Source: Clostridiales bacterium
Lineage (GTDB): Bacteria; Bacillota_A; Clostridia; Saccharofermentanales; Saccharofermentanaceae
Assembly: GCA_017537905.1 (NCBI GenBank)
Contig: JAFYJX010000047.1
Span: forward strand, 1-28,930
Reading direction: 5' to 3'
Length of the DNA: 28,930 nucleotides
Below the pieces are notes generated by a model. It worked only from the letters and a program-made list of their open reading frames with translations. It was not told the origin of the DNA and ran no database searches. This document shows positions 7,715 through 14,201 of the stretch, in pieces; the first letter of the stretch is position 1, and each line of letters opens with the position of its first letter. The translations under genes and the position numbers were made by a program.

Positions 7715-8847
7715 ACCTTTTGTATTACCTCTTTTGGATCGAGCGTCCATTCAATGATGAAAACCACAAATATCCATACGAACATCAATAAGAACCCTGC
7801 ACCCATCATTGACGCGCAATAACTGATCAGCCAATTTACCGGAAGGGAGAATACTCCGAAAATTGTCAGTCCGATGTTAACTAAAAGCCCTGCAGAGATT
7901 CCTGCAAGAAATGCAATAACAAAAGGCTTTGTTGTCCTGACTATCACTTTTCTGAGCCTGATGCCCTGGACCTTCATTACAGCGATCTCTACCATTTTCT
8001 TTCTGATCGACTGTATTAGAACATTTATAAACGCGATCGATCCGAGCAGGACCATTAAGATCTTCAGATAGTTTTTCAAATACATTCCGTCAGCAACAAT
8101 ATCAATAAATGCTCTGGGTGTTGAATGTATCTTCAATCCGCACCCGAAAAGGCCCTGTGATTTAAGGCACATTTCGTCATAGACAGACCCGTTATTGCTG
8201 CTGCAATCGATATAGTACATACCGTTCAACTGCTCTTCGGGAGTCAGGCTTCCAAGGTTAACAAAGATCACTTCGTCGATTGGTGATTCTCCGCTAAAGC
8301 CGGCTACACCAATCACTTCATACTCCTTGTTCATATATTCAAAATATTGCTTGCCATTTTTAGAGAATACTGAGTCATAATATTTTCTTCCGATAACTGC
8401 ATACGGATAGTCAGACAGACACTCCTCTTCCGTGAAAAAACGGCCGGATACAAGCGGAGGCGGCATGATCTTACCCTTGTAGGTTACGCCTCTCAATAAA
8501 CCTCTATGAAGCGATGCCAGATAGTTTCCGCTGCCTGACATCAGTAATGTTTCCACGGCTGTCCTGCCATCTTCAAGAGTCTTGTTTTTTAATACGAAAG
8601 ATTCATCTATCGGTTCTTCGCGAATCGGAACTGTTTCTTCCTCGTCAAGAAAAGAAACAGCTGCCATACGGTAAGACAAATCATCAAGATCAAAAAAGAC
8701 AGCATCTTTTGTTATAAAGCCTCTGGCTATCTGCTGGTTATAGTTATATTCAGCATCAGTGCATGCGAAAACAAAGCCGACAACCAATACGGAGAAAAAA
8801 ATAAATACTATAAGGAAAATATCTATTCCAATTCTTTTTTTATGCAT
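7711..8847 (-). CDS. MacB-like ABC permease half (first)
   Basis: The 378-residue protein has the same plan as its downstream neighbour: an N-terminal TM helix (about 9-29), an extracytoplasmic domain (about 30-255) with VSGRFFTEEE typical of MacB-type domains, and three C-terminal TM helices (around KILMVLLGSIAFINV, FLAGISAGLLVNIG and GFLLMFVWIFVVFI). It ends in an ATGA overlap with the second permease. The ATG at 8847 has no convincing Shine-Dalgarno, unlike the peptide genes upstream, so its translation may be weak. A GC-rich hairpin lies between it and the upstream small protein gene. The exact start is therefore less certain than the frame. Confidence 0.78.
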   Translation of the reverse strand: MHKKRIGIDIFLIVFIFFSVLVVGFVFACTDAEYNYNQQIARGFITKDAVFFDLDDLSYRMAAVSFLDEEETVPIREEPIDESFVLKNKTLEDGRTAVETLLMSGSGNYLASLHRGLLRGVTYKGKIMPPPLVSGRFFTEEECLSDYPYAVIGRKYYDSVFSKNGKQYFEYMNKEYEVIGVAGFSGESPIDEVIFVNLGSLTPEEQLNGMYYIDCSSNNGSVYDEMCLKSQGLFGCGLKIHSTPRAFIDIVADGMYLKNYLKILMVLLGSIAFINVLIQSIRKKMVEIAVMKVQGIRLRKVIVRTTKPFVIAFLAGISAGLLVNIGLTIFGVFSLPVNWLISYCASMMGAGFLLMFVWIFVVFIIEWTLDPKEVIQKV

Positions 8848-8880
8848 ATGATTTCAAAAATAAGAGAATAGTAATCATTC

Positions 8881-8909
8881 AGGAACGGCAGCAGAACACT
8901 GCCGTCCCC
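8881..8909 (-). other. Intercistronic GC-rich hairpin
   Basis: The arms AGGAACGGCAG (8881-8891) and CTGCCGTCCCC (8899-8909) pair over 11 positions in the minus transcript, counting G-U pairs, with a 7-base loop. No U-tract follows, so it is not a standard terminator. It sits 14 bases past the stop of the first small protein gene and before the transporter genes. It could stabilise the upstream mRNA or cut down read-through. Confidence 0.55.
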
Positions 8910-8923
8910 GAACAATCAGGTTA

Positions 8924-9277
8924 TCAGTTAATTACGCAGGTAGCTCCTACATGGTTAACATAGCTGTGATCAACAGGATAGGAACTGTTGCAGCAGCTGT
9001 TGATCAAAATAAACGTGGTTGTTGTACGCATTCCACGCTTTTTTGAGTCTTTTCCTCCTAACCATGTCTTCATGGTTACTGTTTCAGGATTATTACCGGG
9101 ATCTGCTCTTTTAGGTGACCTGGTAAAATCAGCATATCCTTTATCCACCATAGAACTGCCGCTGTAATACGTATCCTTCCAGGAATATGTAAGCTTATAA
9201 GAGGCAGCAACTACCGGCAAAGTCATGCACGCAATAATGGTTACAATTGAAAGCAACAAAACAATAGTCCTTTTCAT
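8924..9277 (-). CDS. Small secreted protein, paralogue 1 (bacteriocin-like candidate)
   Basis: The protein has 117 residues. A Sec signal (MKR, hydrophobic 4-20, Pro21, VAA at 23-25) predicts cleavage after Ala25 and a mature chain of about 92 residues. IIAC at 14-17 resembles a lipobox, but the hydrophobic run continues past it, so signal peptidase I is favoured. The mature part aligns without gaps to the upstream paralogue (about 71 of 117 identical), with shared blocks DTYYSGSS, VDKGYA, NNPETVTM, TTTFIL, NSC and NSSY. Cys95 and Cys114 are shared and could form a disulfide; Cys96 is extra here. The RBS AAAGGAG sits seven bases before ATG. I do not recognise the family. A secreted antimicrobial is inferred from the ABC cassette that follows. 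Confidence 0.78.
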   Translation of the reverse strand: MKRTIVLLLSIVTIIACMTLPVVAASYKLTYSWKDTYYSGSSMVDKGYADFTRSPKRADPGNNPETVTMKTWLGGKDSKKRGMRTTTTFILINSCCNSSYPVDHSYVNHVGATCVIN

Positions 9278-9304
9278 ATTATTCTCCTTTACTGCCTGAT
9301 CGTT

Positions 9305-9325
9305 TTAGAAACTTCCGGTTTCTAA
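9305..9325 (-). other. Hairpin upstream of small protein gene 1
   Basis: A perfect 8-bp inverted repeat, TTAGAAAC (9305-9312) and GTTTCTAA (9318-9325), encloses a 5-base loop between the two small protein genes. It lies 14 bases upstream of the Shine-Dalgarno of gene 1. It is A+T-rich with no U-tract. A role as operator, processing site or translation modulator is possible; none is shown. Confidence 0.5.
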
Positions 9326-9363
9326 TCGACGGATATGGTTTCCTGAAAAAACAACATGAATGC

Positions 9364-9720
9364 TTAACGGCCAATTGTGCAGCTTGCGCCTACAGAGCGG
9401 CCATTTTCGTGATCAATGGCATAAGAACTGTTGATGCAGCTGTTAACTAAAATAAAAGTGGTAGTTTTACGGTTTCCTACTTTTGTTCCGTTGCTATTTC
9501 GTAACCATGTGTTCATAGTTACGGTCTCGGGATTATTAGCCGGATCAGACCTGGCCGGAGATCTGTCAAAAGTAGCATATCCTTTATCAACTCTGGAACT
9601 GCCGCTGTAATAAGTATCCATCCAAGTGTATGAAGTTCTATAATAAGCAGCTGCTGCAGGTGCAGCTAAGCACGCAACCATGGTTGCAACCGAAAGTGCT
9701 AAAACGATTATCTTTTTCAT
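9364..9720 (-). CDS. Small secreted protein, paralogue 2 (bacteriocin-like candidate)
   Basis: The protein has 118 residues from the preferred ATG at 9720, which has AAGGAG seven bases upstream. The frame is open to 9747, but the upstream ATG has no RBS and would spoil the signal peptide. The signal (MKK, hydrophobic core, PAAAA at 21-25) predicts a mature start near Tyr26. It shares about 61% identity with paralogue 1, and the two leaders share AAGGAGAATAATATG exactly, so they arose by tandem duplication. Cys95 and Cys114 are conserved. The mature part is rich in Ser, Thr, Tyr and Asn, suggesting a beta-rich secreted fold. It is the first full gene of the cassette. The family is not recognised. 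Alternatives are an adhesin-like or signalling protein. Confidence 0.78.
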   Translation of the reverse strand: MKKIIVLALSVATMVACLAAPAAAAYYRTSYTWMDTYYSGSSRVDKGYATFDRSPARSDPANNPETVTMNTWLRNSNGTKVGNRKTTTFILVNSCINSSYAIDHENGRSVGASCTIGR

Positions 9721-9756
9721 ATTATTCTCCTTATACTTCTTGATCATTTTTTGTGA

Positions 9757-9777
9757 CGTGATCTATGCAGCATCACG
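9757..9777 (-). other. Leader hairpin upstream of small protein gene 2
   Basis: CGTGAT (9757-9762) and ATCACG (9772-9777) form a perfect 6-bp stem with a 9-base loop. It lies between the stop of the possible leader ORF (9787) and the Shine-Dalgarno of gene 2 (9727-9732). The position suits a leader-peptide-controlled switch, but the stem is short. Confidence 0.35.
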
Positions 9778-9786
9778 ACCGATTAT

Positions 9787-9810
9787 TCAGTTATCTTTTA
9801 CCTGTCCCAT
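9787..9810 (-). CDS. Possible 7-codon leader ORF with strong Shine-Dalgarno
   Basis: The minus strand reads ATG GGA CAG GTA AAA GAT AAC TGA (MGQVKDN). It is preceded by GGGGAGGTG (minus 9826-9818), seven bases from the ATG, one of the strongest ribosome binding sites in the window. Nothing else in frame uses this site. It lies 66 bases upstream of small protein gene 2 with a hairpin between them. It may be a regulatory leader peptide or the remnant of a longer gene. It is too short for coding statistics. Confidence 0.35.
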   Translation of the reverse strand: MGQVKDN

Positions 9811-9887
9811 GGGTCTGCACCTCCCCGTATTGATAATGTCGAGGGTACAAAGATTGGGTTTTCAAATCAATAGATTTTGCGAAACTG

Positions 9888-9922
9888 AGGGATAAAGTAA
9901 AAAATCCAGGGATAAAGTAAAA
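9888..9922. repeat. Two 15-bp direct repeats, 20-bp period
   Basis: AGGGATAAAGTAAAA occurs at 9888-9902 and again at 9908-9922, identical in both copies and starting exactly 20 bp apart, close to two helical turns. They lie between the divergent small-protein cassette and the ribU promoter (-35 at 9954). Such spacing is typical of tandem binding sites for a dimeric activator, but no regulator gene is nearby. Confidence 0.55.
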
Positions 9923-9953
9923 TTTTTGGCCAAAATCGGACTGTTTTTGACCC

Positions 9954-9981
9954 TTTACAATTCCTACCACGTGAGTATAAT
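9954..9981 (+). promoter_or_regulatory. Promoter of the FMN riboswitch-ribU unit
   Basis: TTTACA (9954-9959) and TATAAT (9976-9981) are separated by 16 bases. The predicted start near 9988 coincides with the first base of the riboswitch aptamer. Confidence 0.75.
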
Positions 9982-9986
9982 TTGAA

Positions 9987-10122
9987 GCGTCCAAGGCGGA
10001 GTGTGATTCTCCGACCGGCGGTGAACGTCAGACGCGTAAGCCCGCAAGCCTCATAAATATCTACGGTGAGGTTGACCCGGTGAAATTCCAGGGGCCGACG
10101 GTAAAGTCCGGAAGAAAGGAAG
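9987..10122 (+). ncRNA. FMN riboswitch (RFN element)
   Basis: The conserved aptamer blocks are present in order: GGCGGAGTGTGATTCTCCG then ACCGGCGGT (9995-10021), AGCCCGCAAGCC (10039-10050), GACCCGGTGAAATTCCAGG (10074-10092), and GCCGACGGTAAAGTCCGG (10094-10111). FMN binding normally turns expression off. The Shine-Dalgarno AAAGGAAG (10115-10122) forms or abuts the 3' strand of closing helix P1 (GUCC near 9989-9992 opposite GGA at 10118-10120). No terminator fits in the ten bases left before the ATG, so control is most likely at translation initiation. Confidence 0.95.
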
Positions 10123-10132
10123 TGTATTTTCT

Positions 10133-10807
10133 ATGTCTGATACTCAAGTAACCGTTAAGGCGGATTCTAATGCCGAGCGCAAGATCATGATCCGTCGCAT
10201 TGCCGCATGCGCCATTCTTTCAGCTATGGCCGTTCTGCTCATGTACCTCGAAGTACCGCTCCCGTTTATGCCGGTATTCTTAAAGTTCGATTTCTCAGAA
10301 CTGCCCGTACTGATCGGAGCATTTGCGTTAGGTCCTGTCTGGGGCGTAGTTATTGAGCTTTTGAAGAATCTTATACACCTCCCCGTTACACAGACAATGG
10401 GAATCGGTGAGCTCTCTAACTTTATCTCAGGCGTCATCTATGTCGGAACAGCAGGCCTCATCTACCGCAAGCTCAGAACAAAGAAGGGTGCAGCAATTTC
10501 AATGGTAATCTCTACTTTGGTTCTCGCTGCCGTTTCGATCCCCGTCAACGCATTCATCACGTTACCTTTGTATGGAACAGCTATGGGATTCCCTATGGAA
10601 GCGATCATTGAAACCAGCGCAAAGGCTAACCCTCTGGTAAAGGATAAGATCTCACTTCTCTTGGCAGTATTCGTTCCGTTCAATCTGTTCAAGGGTACAG
10701 TTGTAGGTCTCATCACATTCTTCGTTTATAAGCCCATCTCAAAGCTCATAAATAAGACTTACGATAAGACGCATCAGAAAGAACCTGACGGTCTTAAGAA
10801 AGCATAA
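10133..10807 (+). CDS. ribU: ECF transporter riboflavin-binding S component
   Basis: This 224-residue membrane protein captures riboflavin for import with the shared ECF module (EcfA, EcfA', EcfT), which is not in this window. It has five or six TM helices, and the stretch with FLKFDFSELPVLIGAFALGP followed by ELLKNLIH is characteristic of RibU. The polar N-terminus (about 20 residues) and basic C-terminal tail are cytosolic. The FMN riboswitch directly upstream supports riboflavin as substrate. The start is fixed by AAAGGAAG ten bases upstream of ATG. The gene is monocistronic, ending at a strong terminator 5 bases after the stop. Confidence 0.95.
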   Translation: MSDTQVTVKADSNAERKIMIRRIAACAILSAMAVLLMYLEVPLPFMPVFLKFDFSELPVLIGAFALGPVWGVVIELLKNLIHLPVTQTMGIGELSNFISGVIYVGTAGLIYRKLRTKKGAAISMVISTLVLAAVSIPVNAFITLPLYGTAMGFPMEAIIETSAKANPLVKDKISLLLAVFVPFNLFKGTVVGLITFFVYKPISKLINKTYDKTHQKEPDGLKKA

Positions 10808-10812
10808 TTAAG

Positions 10813-10847
10813 AAAGCGCTTCGGAATTCCGGAGCGCTTTTTCTTTT
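10813..10847. terminator. Strong, probably bidirectional terminator
   Basis: AAAGCGCTTCGG (10813-10824) pairs with CCGGAGCGCTTT (10829-10840) over 12 bp with one G-U and an AATT loop, followed by TTTTTCTTTT on the plus strand. On the minus strand the stem is followed by TTTCTTAATT, so it can also serve the convergent hydrolase gene, whose stop codon lies in the T-tract. Confidence 0.9.
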
Positions 10848-11733
10848 ATCTTCTTCCTACTGCGTTTTCAGCTATAAGTTCTATTGCCTTTACTGACTGC
10901 GGCCACTCGGGATGCGCTATAGGATAAACGTGATGGCATTTGAGTTCGCCGTCGTTCTTGCCTTCGTAGTAAATGGAATTTCCGACGAGATCTTTGAACT
11001 CCCTGTTCTGTGAGAGCAGAAAATCATCTTCGCCTGCGATTATGCAGATCCGTAATTCGGGATCGCGCTCTGCGAGGATCCTTAAGTCATAAGCATATTC
11101 GGGAAGGCGCTTTTGCTCTGTCTTGTTGTCTATACGCTTCTCGAAATAATAACCCGGGAATACCTTGCGCTGGTTAACTATTCCGGGACAGATAAGTCCT
11201 GCAGATTCTACTGTCGCACGGAGTTTCTCGAAGACCCAGAGTCCGTGACGGACATGCCTGTTTCTTGCTGCCACTGCAACAACATACGCGAGGTATCCTC
11301 CTGCAGAATCTCCGACCGTATGGACCTTCCTGAAACCGTATCTGCCGCACACGAAATTGATCGCAGTGAATATCTCGTTGATTATCTGGGACAGGTCGGA
11401 TTCGGGCATCAGGGTATAGTCGACATTAACTACAGGAATGTTGGCTTTGATGGCCAGATGCATTCCGAAATTCTGATCTAATTTTTTGAAGCCGTATACA
11501 AAAGCTCCGCCGTGGATCAGGATAAAGCACTCTTTCGCGCCATAGCACGAGAAAGGCGTGTATATATCAAGTTTTAAGGGCTTTGAACCATGCTTATATT
11601 CAATGTCCATCTCCGTCTTGCACCCGGCAGGAAAGACCTCTTCTTCAAGTCTGGGCGTGTCAAAAAGCTCGCAGTTCTTGATGAATGTCAGTCTGTTCTT
11701 TTCTGCTTTGTACCGGACGAAAGAATTGAACAT
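10846..11733 (-). CDS. Alpha/beta-hydrolase, HSL-type esterase
   Basis: The 295-residue enzyme has the HGGAF oxyanion motif (74-78), nucleophile elbow GDSAGG with Ser143, a candidate acid in GEDD (Asp236/237) and candidate His at 267/268. This order and the HGG motif mark the hormone-sensitive-lipase/acetyl-esterase group. No signal peptide is seen, so it is probably cytosolic. The substrate is unknown. The RBS AAAGGGG is eight bases before the ATG. The gene follows the O-antigen-ligase-like gene by 20 bases and is likely cotranscribed, which would allow a role in trimming acylated glycans or lipids, though this is guesswork from context. Confidence 0.85.
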   Translation of the reverse strand: MFNSFVRYKAEKNRLTFIKNCELFDTPRLEEEVFPAGCKTEMDIEYKHGSKPLKLDIYTPFSCYGAKECFILIHGGAFVYGFKKLDQNFGMHLAIKANIPVVNVDYTLMPESDLSQIINEIFTAINFVCGRYGFRKVHTVGDSAGGYLAYVVAVAARNRHVRHGLWVFEKLRATVESAGLICPGIVNQRKVFPGYYFEKRIDNKTEQKRLPEYAYDLRILAERDPELRICIIAGEDDFLLSQNREFKDLVGNSIYYEGKNDGELKCHHVYPIAHPEWPQSVKAIELIAENAVGRR

Positions 11734-11753
11734 AGAAAGCCCCTTTCGTTATG

Positions 11754-13160
11754 TCACCTCTTCTTGAAAGAGATCGGTTTTTCCCTCGATGTGCAAAGAC
11801 CCAGGATGATCCAGAAATAAGGTGCAACGTTCATAACGCTGCTGTTCAGAGCTGCCTGGCAGACATATGCTGCGAAGACCGTAAGGAAGATCCACTGAAG
11901 ACATCTCTTAACGTCATCCGTCTCCTTGAAGATCTTCTTGACCGTAGTAACTGCAGCATAGATAAGCAGTGCAACGTAGTTAACGATAGCAAAGATGCCC
12001 TGTGTAGCGAGTGTGTGGAGATACTCGTTGTGACCCTTGTCCTGTACATAGTCACCGGGCTTCCAGCCGGGCATTTCCCTGAAGCACTGAGCGAGGTTAT
12101 CAAGACCGATACCGTTGACCCAGTGTCTCGGAACGCTGTGGAGAGCTGCCTTCCAGATCCTGCCTCTGCCGTGACCGAAGCCGTCCTGGCCGACTCTCTG
12201 CAATGTATCTTCTGCAGTAACCTTCAATCTTCCGACAATGTAGTTCGTGAAGAAGAATGCAATGAGAAGTATGACAACAAAACCAATTGCCATGATCACA
12301 AAATCAATGGTGATCTTCTTAAGCTTGTCCTTATCCATATTGCTCTTGCGCATAACGATAAGGGAAATGAGATATGTGAACATAGCGCCTGCGAATCCGA
12401 GCCATGCAAGACGTGAGTTGCTCGCAAGCATTGTATAGAAAACCAGAAGTGCAACAGGATAGCAGATCCACTTGAATATCTGCTTCTCGAAGATTACGGA
12501 ACTGAAGACGAATAAGCCAGCAACGGCAATTACGAGTACGAGTGAGAGCGCGCCGTAGAAATTGGTGTTCTGGAGAAGTCCGTATGCAGATACACGGGAA
12601 GCTCTGTAGTTATAGAACAGGCAGTAAGAGATCTCGATACGGAATGTCTGCAGGAATGCAACGACGCCCTGGATAACTGCTACGACAAAATATGTGCAGA
12701 GGAGATTTTTGCGGAGCTTGGAGTCAGCGATCATGGAACCGCAGTAGAAAAGTCCGTAGTAGCAAAGGAAGTGGAAAGGATGTTCGCTGTAGTAGAAGTT
12801 GCCTCCGGCGAAAACACCGAAGTTAACGGAGAAGATCATGGACAGGAGCATGAAGATCATGAGCGTGAAGTAGAAAACATCAGCTACATAGAACTTGAAG
12901 TTCTTCTTTGCGATCCTTAAAACGAACGATACCAGTACAAGTGCAGTAATCAAGATACCGAAAGCTGCAACGATATAAGGCTGGAAATAAGACGGATAGA
13001 GGTATGTCTTTCCGAACTTAACCTTATTCTTGACCATGACCTCGTTGATGATCTCCCCGATGGGAAGCGAAACGAATAAGGCCATTGCGATGTAGCAAAA
13101 GACCTTGTCCATCGAGAGCTTTTTAAGCTCAGTCGTATTATTTTCAGCTATTTCCGCCAT
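11754..13160 (-). CDS. O-antigen ligase/polymerase family membrane protein
   Basis: This polytopic protein has about 468 residues and ten or more TM helices. It carries a family signature: GLLQNTNFYGALSLVL in a mid-protein helix, SNSRLAWLGF about 60 residues later, and an extracytoplasmic loop with RGRIWKAAL, GIGLDNL and HNEYLH. Members polymerise or transfer undecaprenol-linked glycans outside the membrane. In a Gram-positive cell, a capsule or wall-teichoic glycan polymerase or protein O-glycosylation ligase is more plausible than LPS ligation. The frame opens at 13190, but AAGGAG sits seven bases before the ATG at 13160 (MAEIAENN), which is chosen. No glycosyltransferase cluster is next to it. 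It is the first gene of a two-gene unit. Confidence 0.85.
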   Translation of the reverse strand: MAEIAENNTTELKKLSMDKVFCYIAMALFVSLPIGEIINEVMVKNKVKFGKTYLYPSYFQPYIVAAFGILITALVLVSFVLRIAKKNFKFYVADVFYFTLMIFMLLSMIFSVNFGVFAGGNFYYSEHPFHFLCYYGLFYCGSMIADSKLRKNLLCTYFVVAVIQGVVAFLQTFRIEISYCLFYNYRASRVSAYGLLQNTNFYGALSLVLVIAVAGLFVFSSVIFEKQIFKWICYPVALLVFYTMLASNSRLAWLGFAGAMFTYLISLIVMRKSNMDKDKLKKITIDFVIMAIGFVVILLIAFFFTNYIVGRLKVTAEDTLQRVGQDGFGHGRGRIWKAALHSVPRHWVNGIGLDNLAQCFREMPGWKPGDYVQDKGHNEYLHTLATQGIFAIVNYVALLIYAAVTTVKKIFKETDDVKRCLQWIFLTVFAAYVCQAALNSSVMNVAPYFWIILGLCTSREKPISFKKR

Positions 13161-13205
13161 ATTGTGTCTCCTTGTTTCATTCAAAAACATTTAATTATTT
13201 TGCTT

Positions 13206-13234
13206 ATTATAAAGAACTTGTCTGTTTATTGAAA
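13206..13234 (-). promoter_or_regulatory. Promoter for the O-antigen-ligase-like gene
   Basis: On the minus strand TTTCAA (13234-13229) and TATAAT (13211-13206) are 17 bases apart. The -10 is perfect and the -35 matches at three positions. The predicted start near 13199 leaves a leader of about 40 bases. Confidence 0.5.
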
Positions 13235-13265
13235 GTATAAGACCAACTATTACGCTTCATTGTTA

Positions 13266-13271
13266 TATAAT
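13266..13271 (+). promoter_or_regulatory. -10 box for the ttdAB operon
   Basis: TATAAT lies about 30 bases upstream of the ttdA ATG, with the RBS GGAGG (13291-13295) between. The -35 position (13243-13248) is not consensus, which suggests activator dependence. Confidence 0.5.
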
Positions 13272-13301
13272 TGACACATCATTGATTTTTGGAGGTTTTG
13301 T

Positions 13302-14201
13302 ATGTCATCTGACTTGCCTCGCGAGAAGTTGTCTTCACTTGTCGCATCCTTTATGAGTTATTCAGCAGGTCATCTTCCTGATGATGTTAAGCTCCGTCTT
13401 ACCCAGATGAGCGAGATCGAGAACGAAGGCTTTGCACCTGAGATCTATAACGTAATGAAAAAGAACATGGAGCTCGCAGACTCCCTGAAGAGACCTTCAT
13501 GCCAGGACACGGGAATCCCGCAGTTCTTCGCACGCGTCGGCTCCAAGTGGCCTTATATGGACATTATTGAAGATGCGCTTATAGATGCTGTAAAGGAAGC
13601 TACTGAAAAGGCTCCGTTAAGACATAATGCGGTCGAGGTTTTCGACGAGAAAAATACAGGAAACAATATAGGAACACACTGCCCCTGGATCGACTGGGAG
13701 ATCGTAAAAGACAGCGACCAGTTAGAGCTCTATTTCTATATGGCAGGCGGCGGATGCTCCCTGCCCGGCTTTTCGAAGGTCCTTATGCCTCTGGAAGGAT
13801 ATGATGGGATCGCGAAGGCTGTTTTCGAGCAGATGACGACATACGGCGTAAATGCCTGCCCTCCGTGCCTTGTAGGTATCGGTATCGCAGGTTCTTCCGA
13901 AGTAGCTGCAAAGCTCTCGAAAAAGGCACTTTTAAGACAGGTTGGCTCGCATAACCCCAATCCCAAGGCTGCAGAGATGGAAAAGCTTATCGAAGACGGC
14001 CTTAATTCGGTAGGTTTAGGCCCCGGCGGATTCGGAGGAAAGCTCTCCGTCATGGGAGTTAACATCGAGCAGGCTTCAAGACACCCTGCAACTCTTGCAA
14101 TGGGTATGTCCACGGCATGCTGGGCTCACAGAAGAGCGGGAATCAGGATCAATCCCGATTTCACTTACGATTTCTTCACACACAAGGGGGTAGTCTTATG
14201 A
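13302..14201 (+). CDS. ttdA: L(+)-tartrate dehydratase alpha subunit
   Basis: This is the iron-sulfur subunit of an oxygen-sensitive hydro-lyase that dehydrates L(+)-tartrate to oxaloacetate (EC 4.2.1.32). The 299 residues contain three cysteines placed to bind a 4Fe-4S cluster: Cys67 in CQDTG, Cys186 in CPP and Cys273 in CW. TtdA-like features include APLRHNAVEVFDE (104-116), YMAGGGC (146-152) and SRHPATLA; class I fumarase has a KGGGSEN-type segment instead of YMAGGGC. This separates it from fumarase, although some members act on related 2-hydroxy acids. The RBS GGAGG lies six bases before ATG. It ends in an ATGA overlap with ttdB. Confidence 0.9.
   Translation: MSSDLPREKLSSLVASFMSYSAGHLPDDVKLRLTQMSEIENEGFAPEIYNVMKKNMELADSLKRPSCQDTGIPQFFARVGSKWPYMDIIEDALIDAVKEATEKAPLRHNAVEVFDEKNTGNNIGTHCPWIDWEIVKDSDQLELYFYMAGGGCSLPGFSKVLMPLEGYDGIAKAVFEQMTTYGVNACPPCLVGIGIAGSSEVAAKLSKKALLRQVGSHNPNPKAAEMEKLIEDGLNSVGLGPGGFGGKLSVMGVNIEQASRHPATLAMGMSTACWAHRRAGIRINPDFTYDFFTHKGVVL

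Noticed and set aside
9226..9277. Lipoprotein signal (IIAC at residues 14-17) in small protein 1
   Set aside because: The hydrophobic stretch continues past the Cys to Pro21 and VAA, which fits signal peptidase I better. The paralogue has MVAC, a weaker lipobox.
8924..9720. Lactococcin 972 identity for the two small proteins
   Set aside because: Only the neighbouring ATPase resembles that system. The mature sequences lack the expected GTW..G start and HSATV-like block, so the family name was not applied.
5762..9960. Mobile element carrying the small-protein cassette
   Set aside because: Composition shifts here, but no integrase, transposase, terminal repeat or tRNA attachment site was seen at either edge.
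9791..9994. 67-codon minus-strand frame across the ribU promoter and leader region
   Set aside because: It has no Shine-Dalgarno and overlaps the ribU promoter and the direct repeats. The strong GGGGAGGTG in this area serves a different frame.
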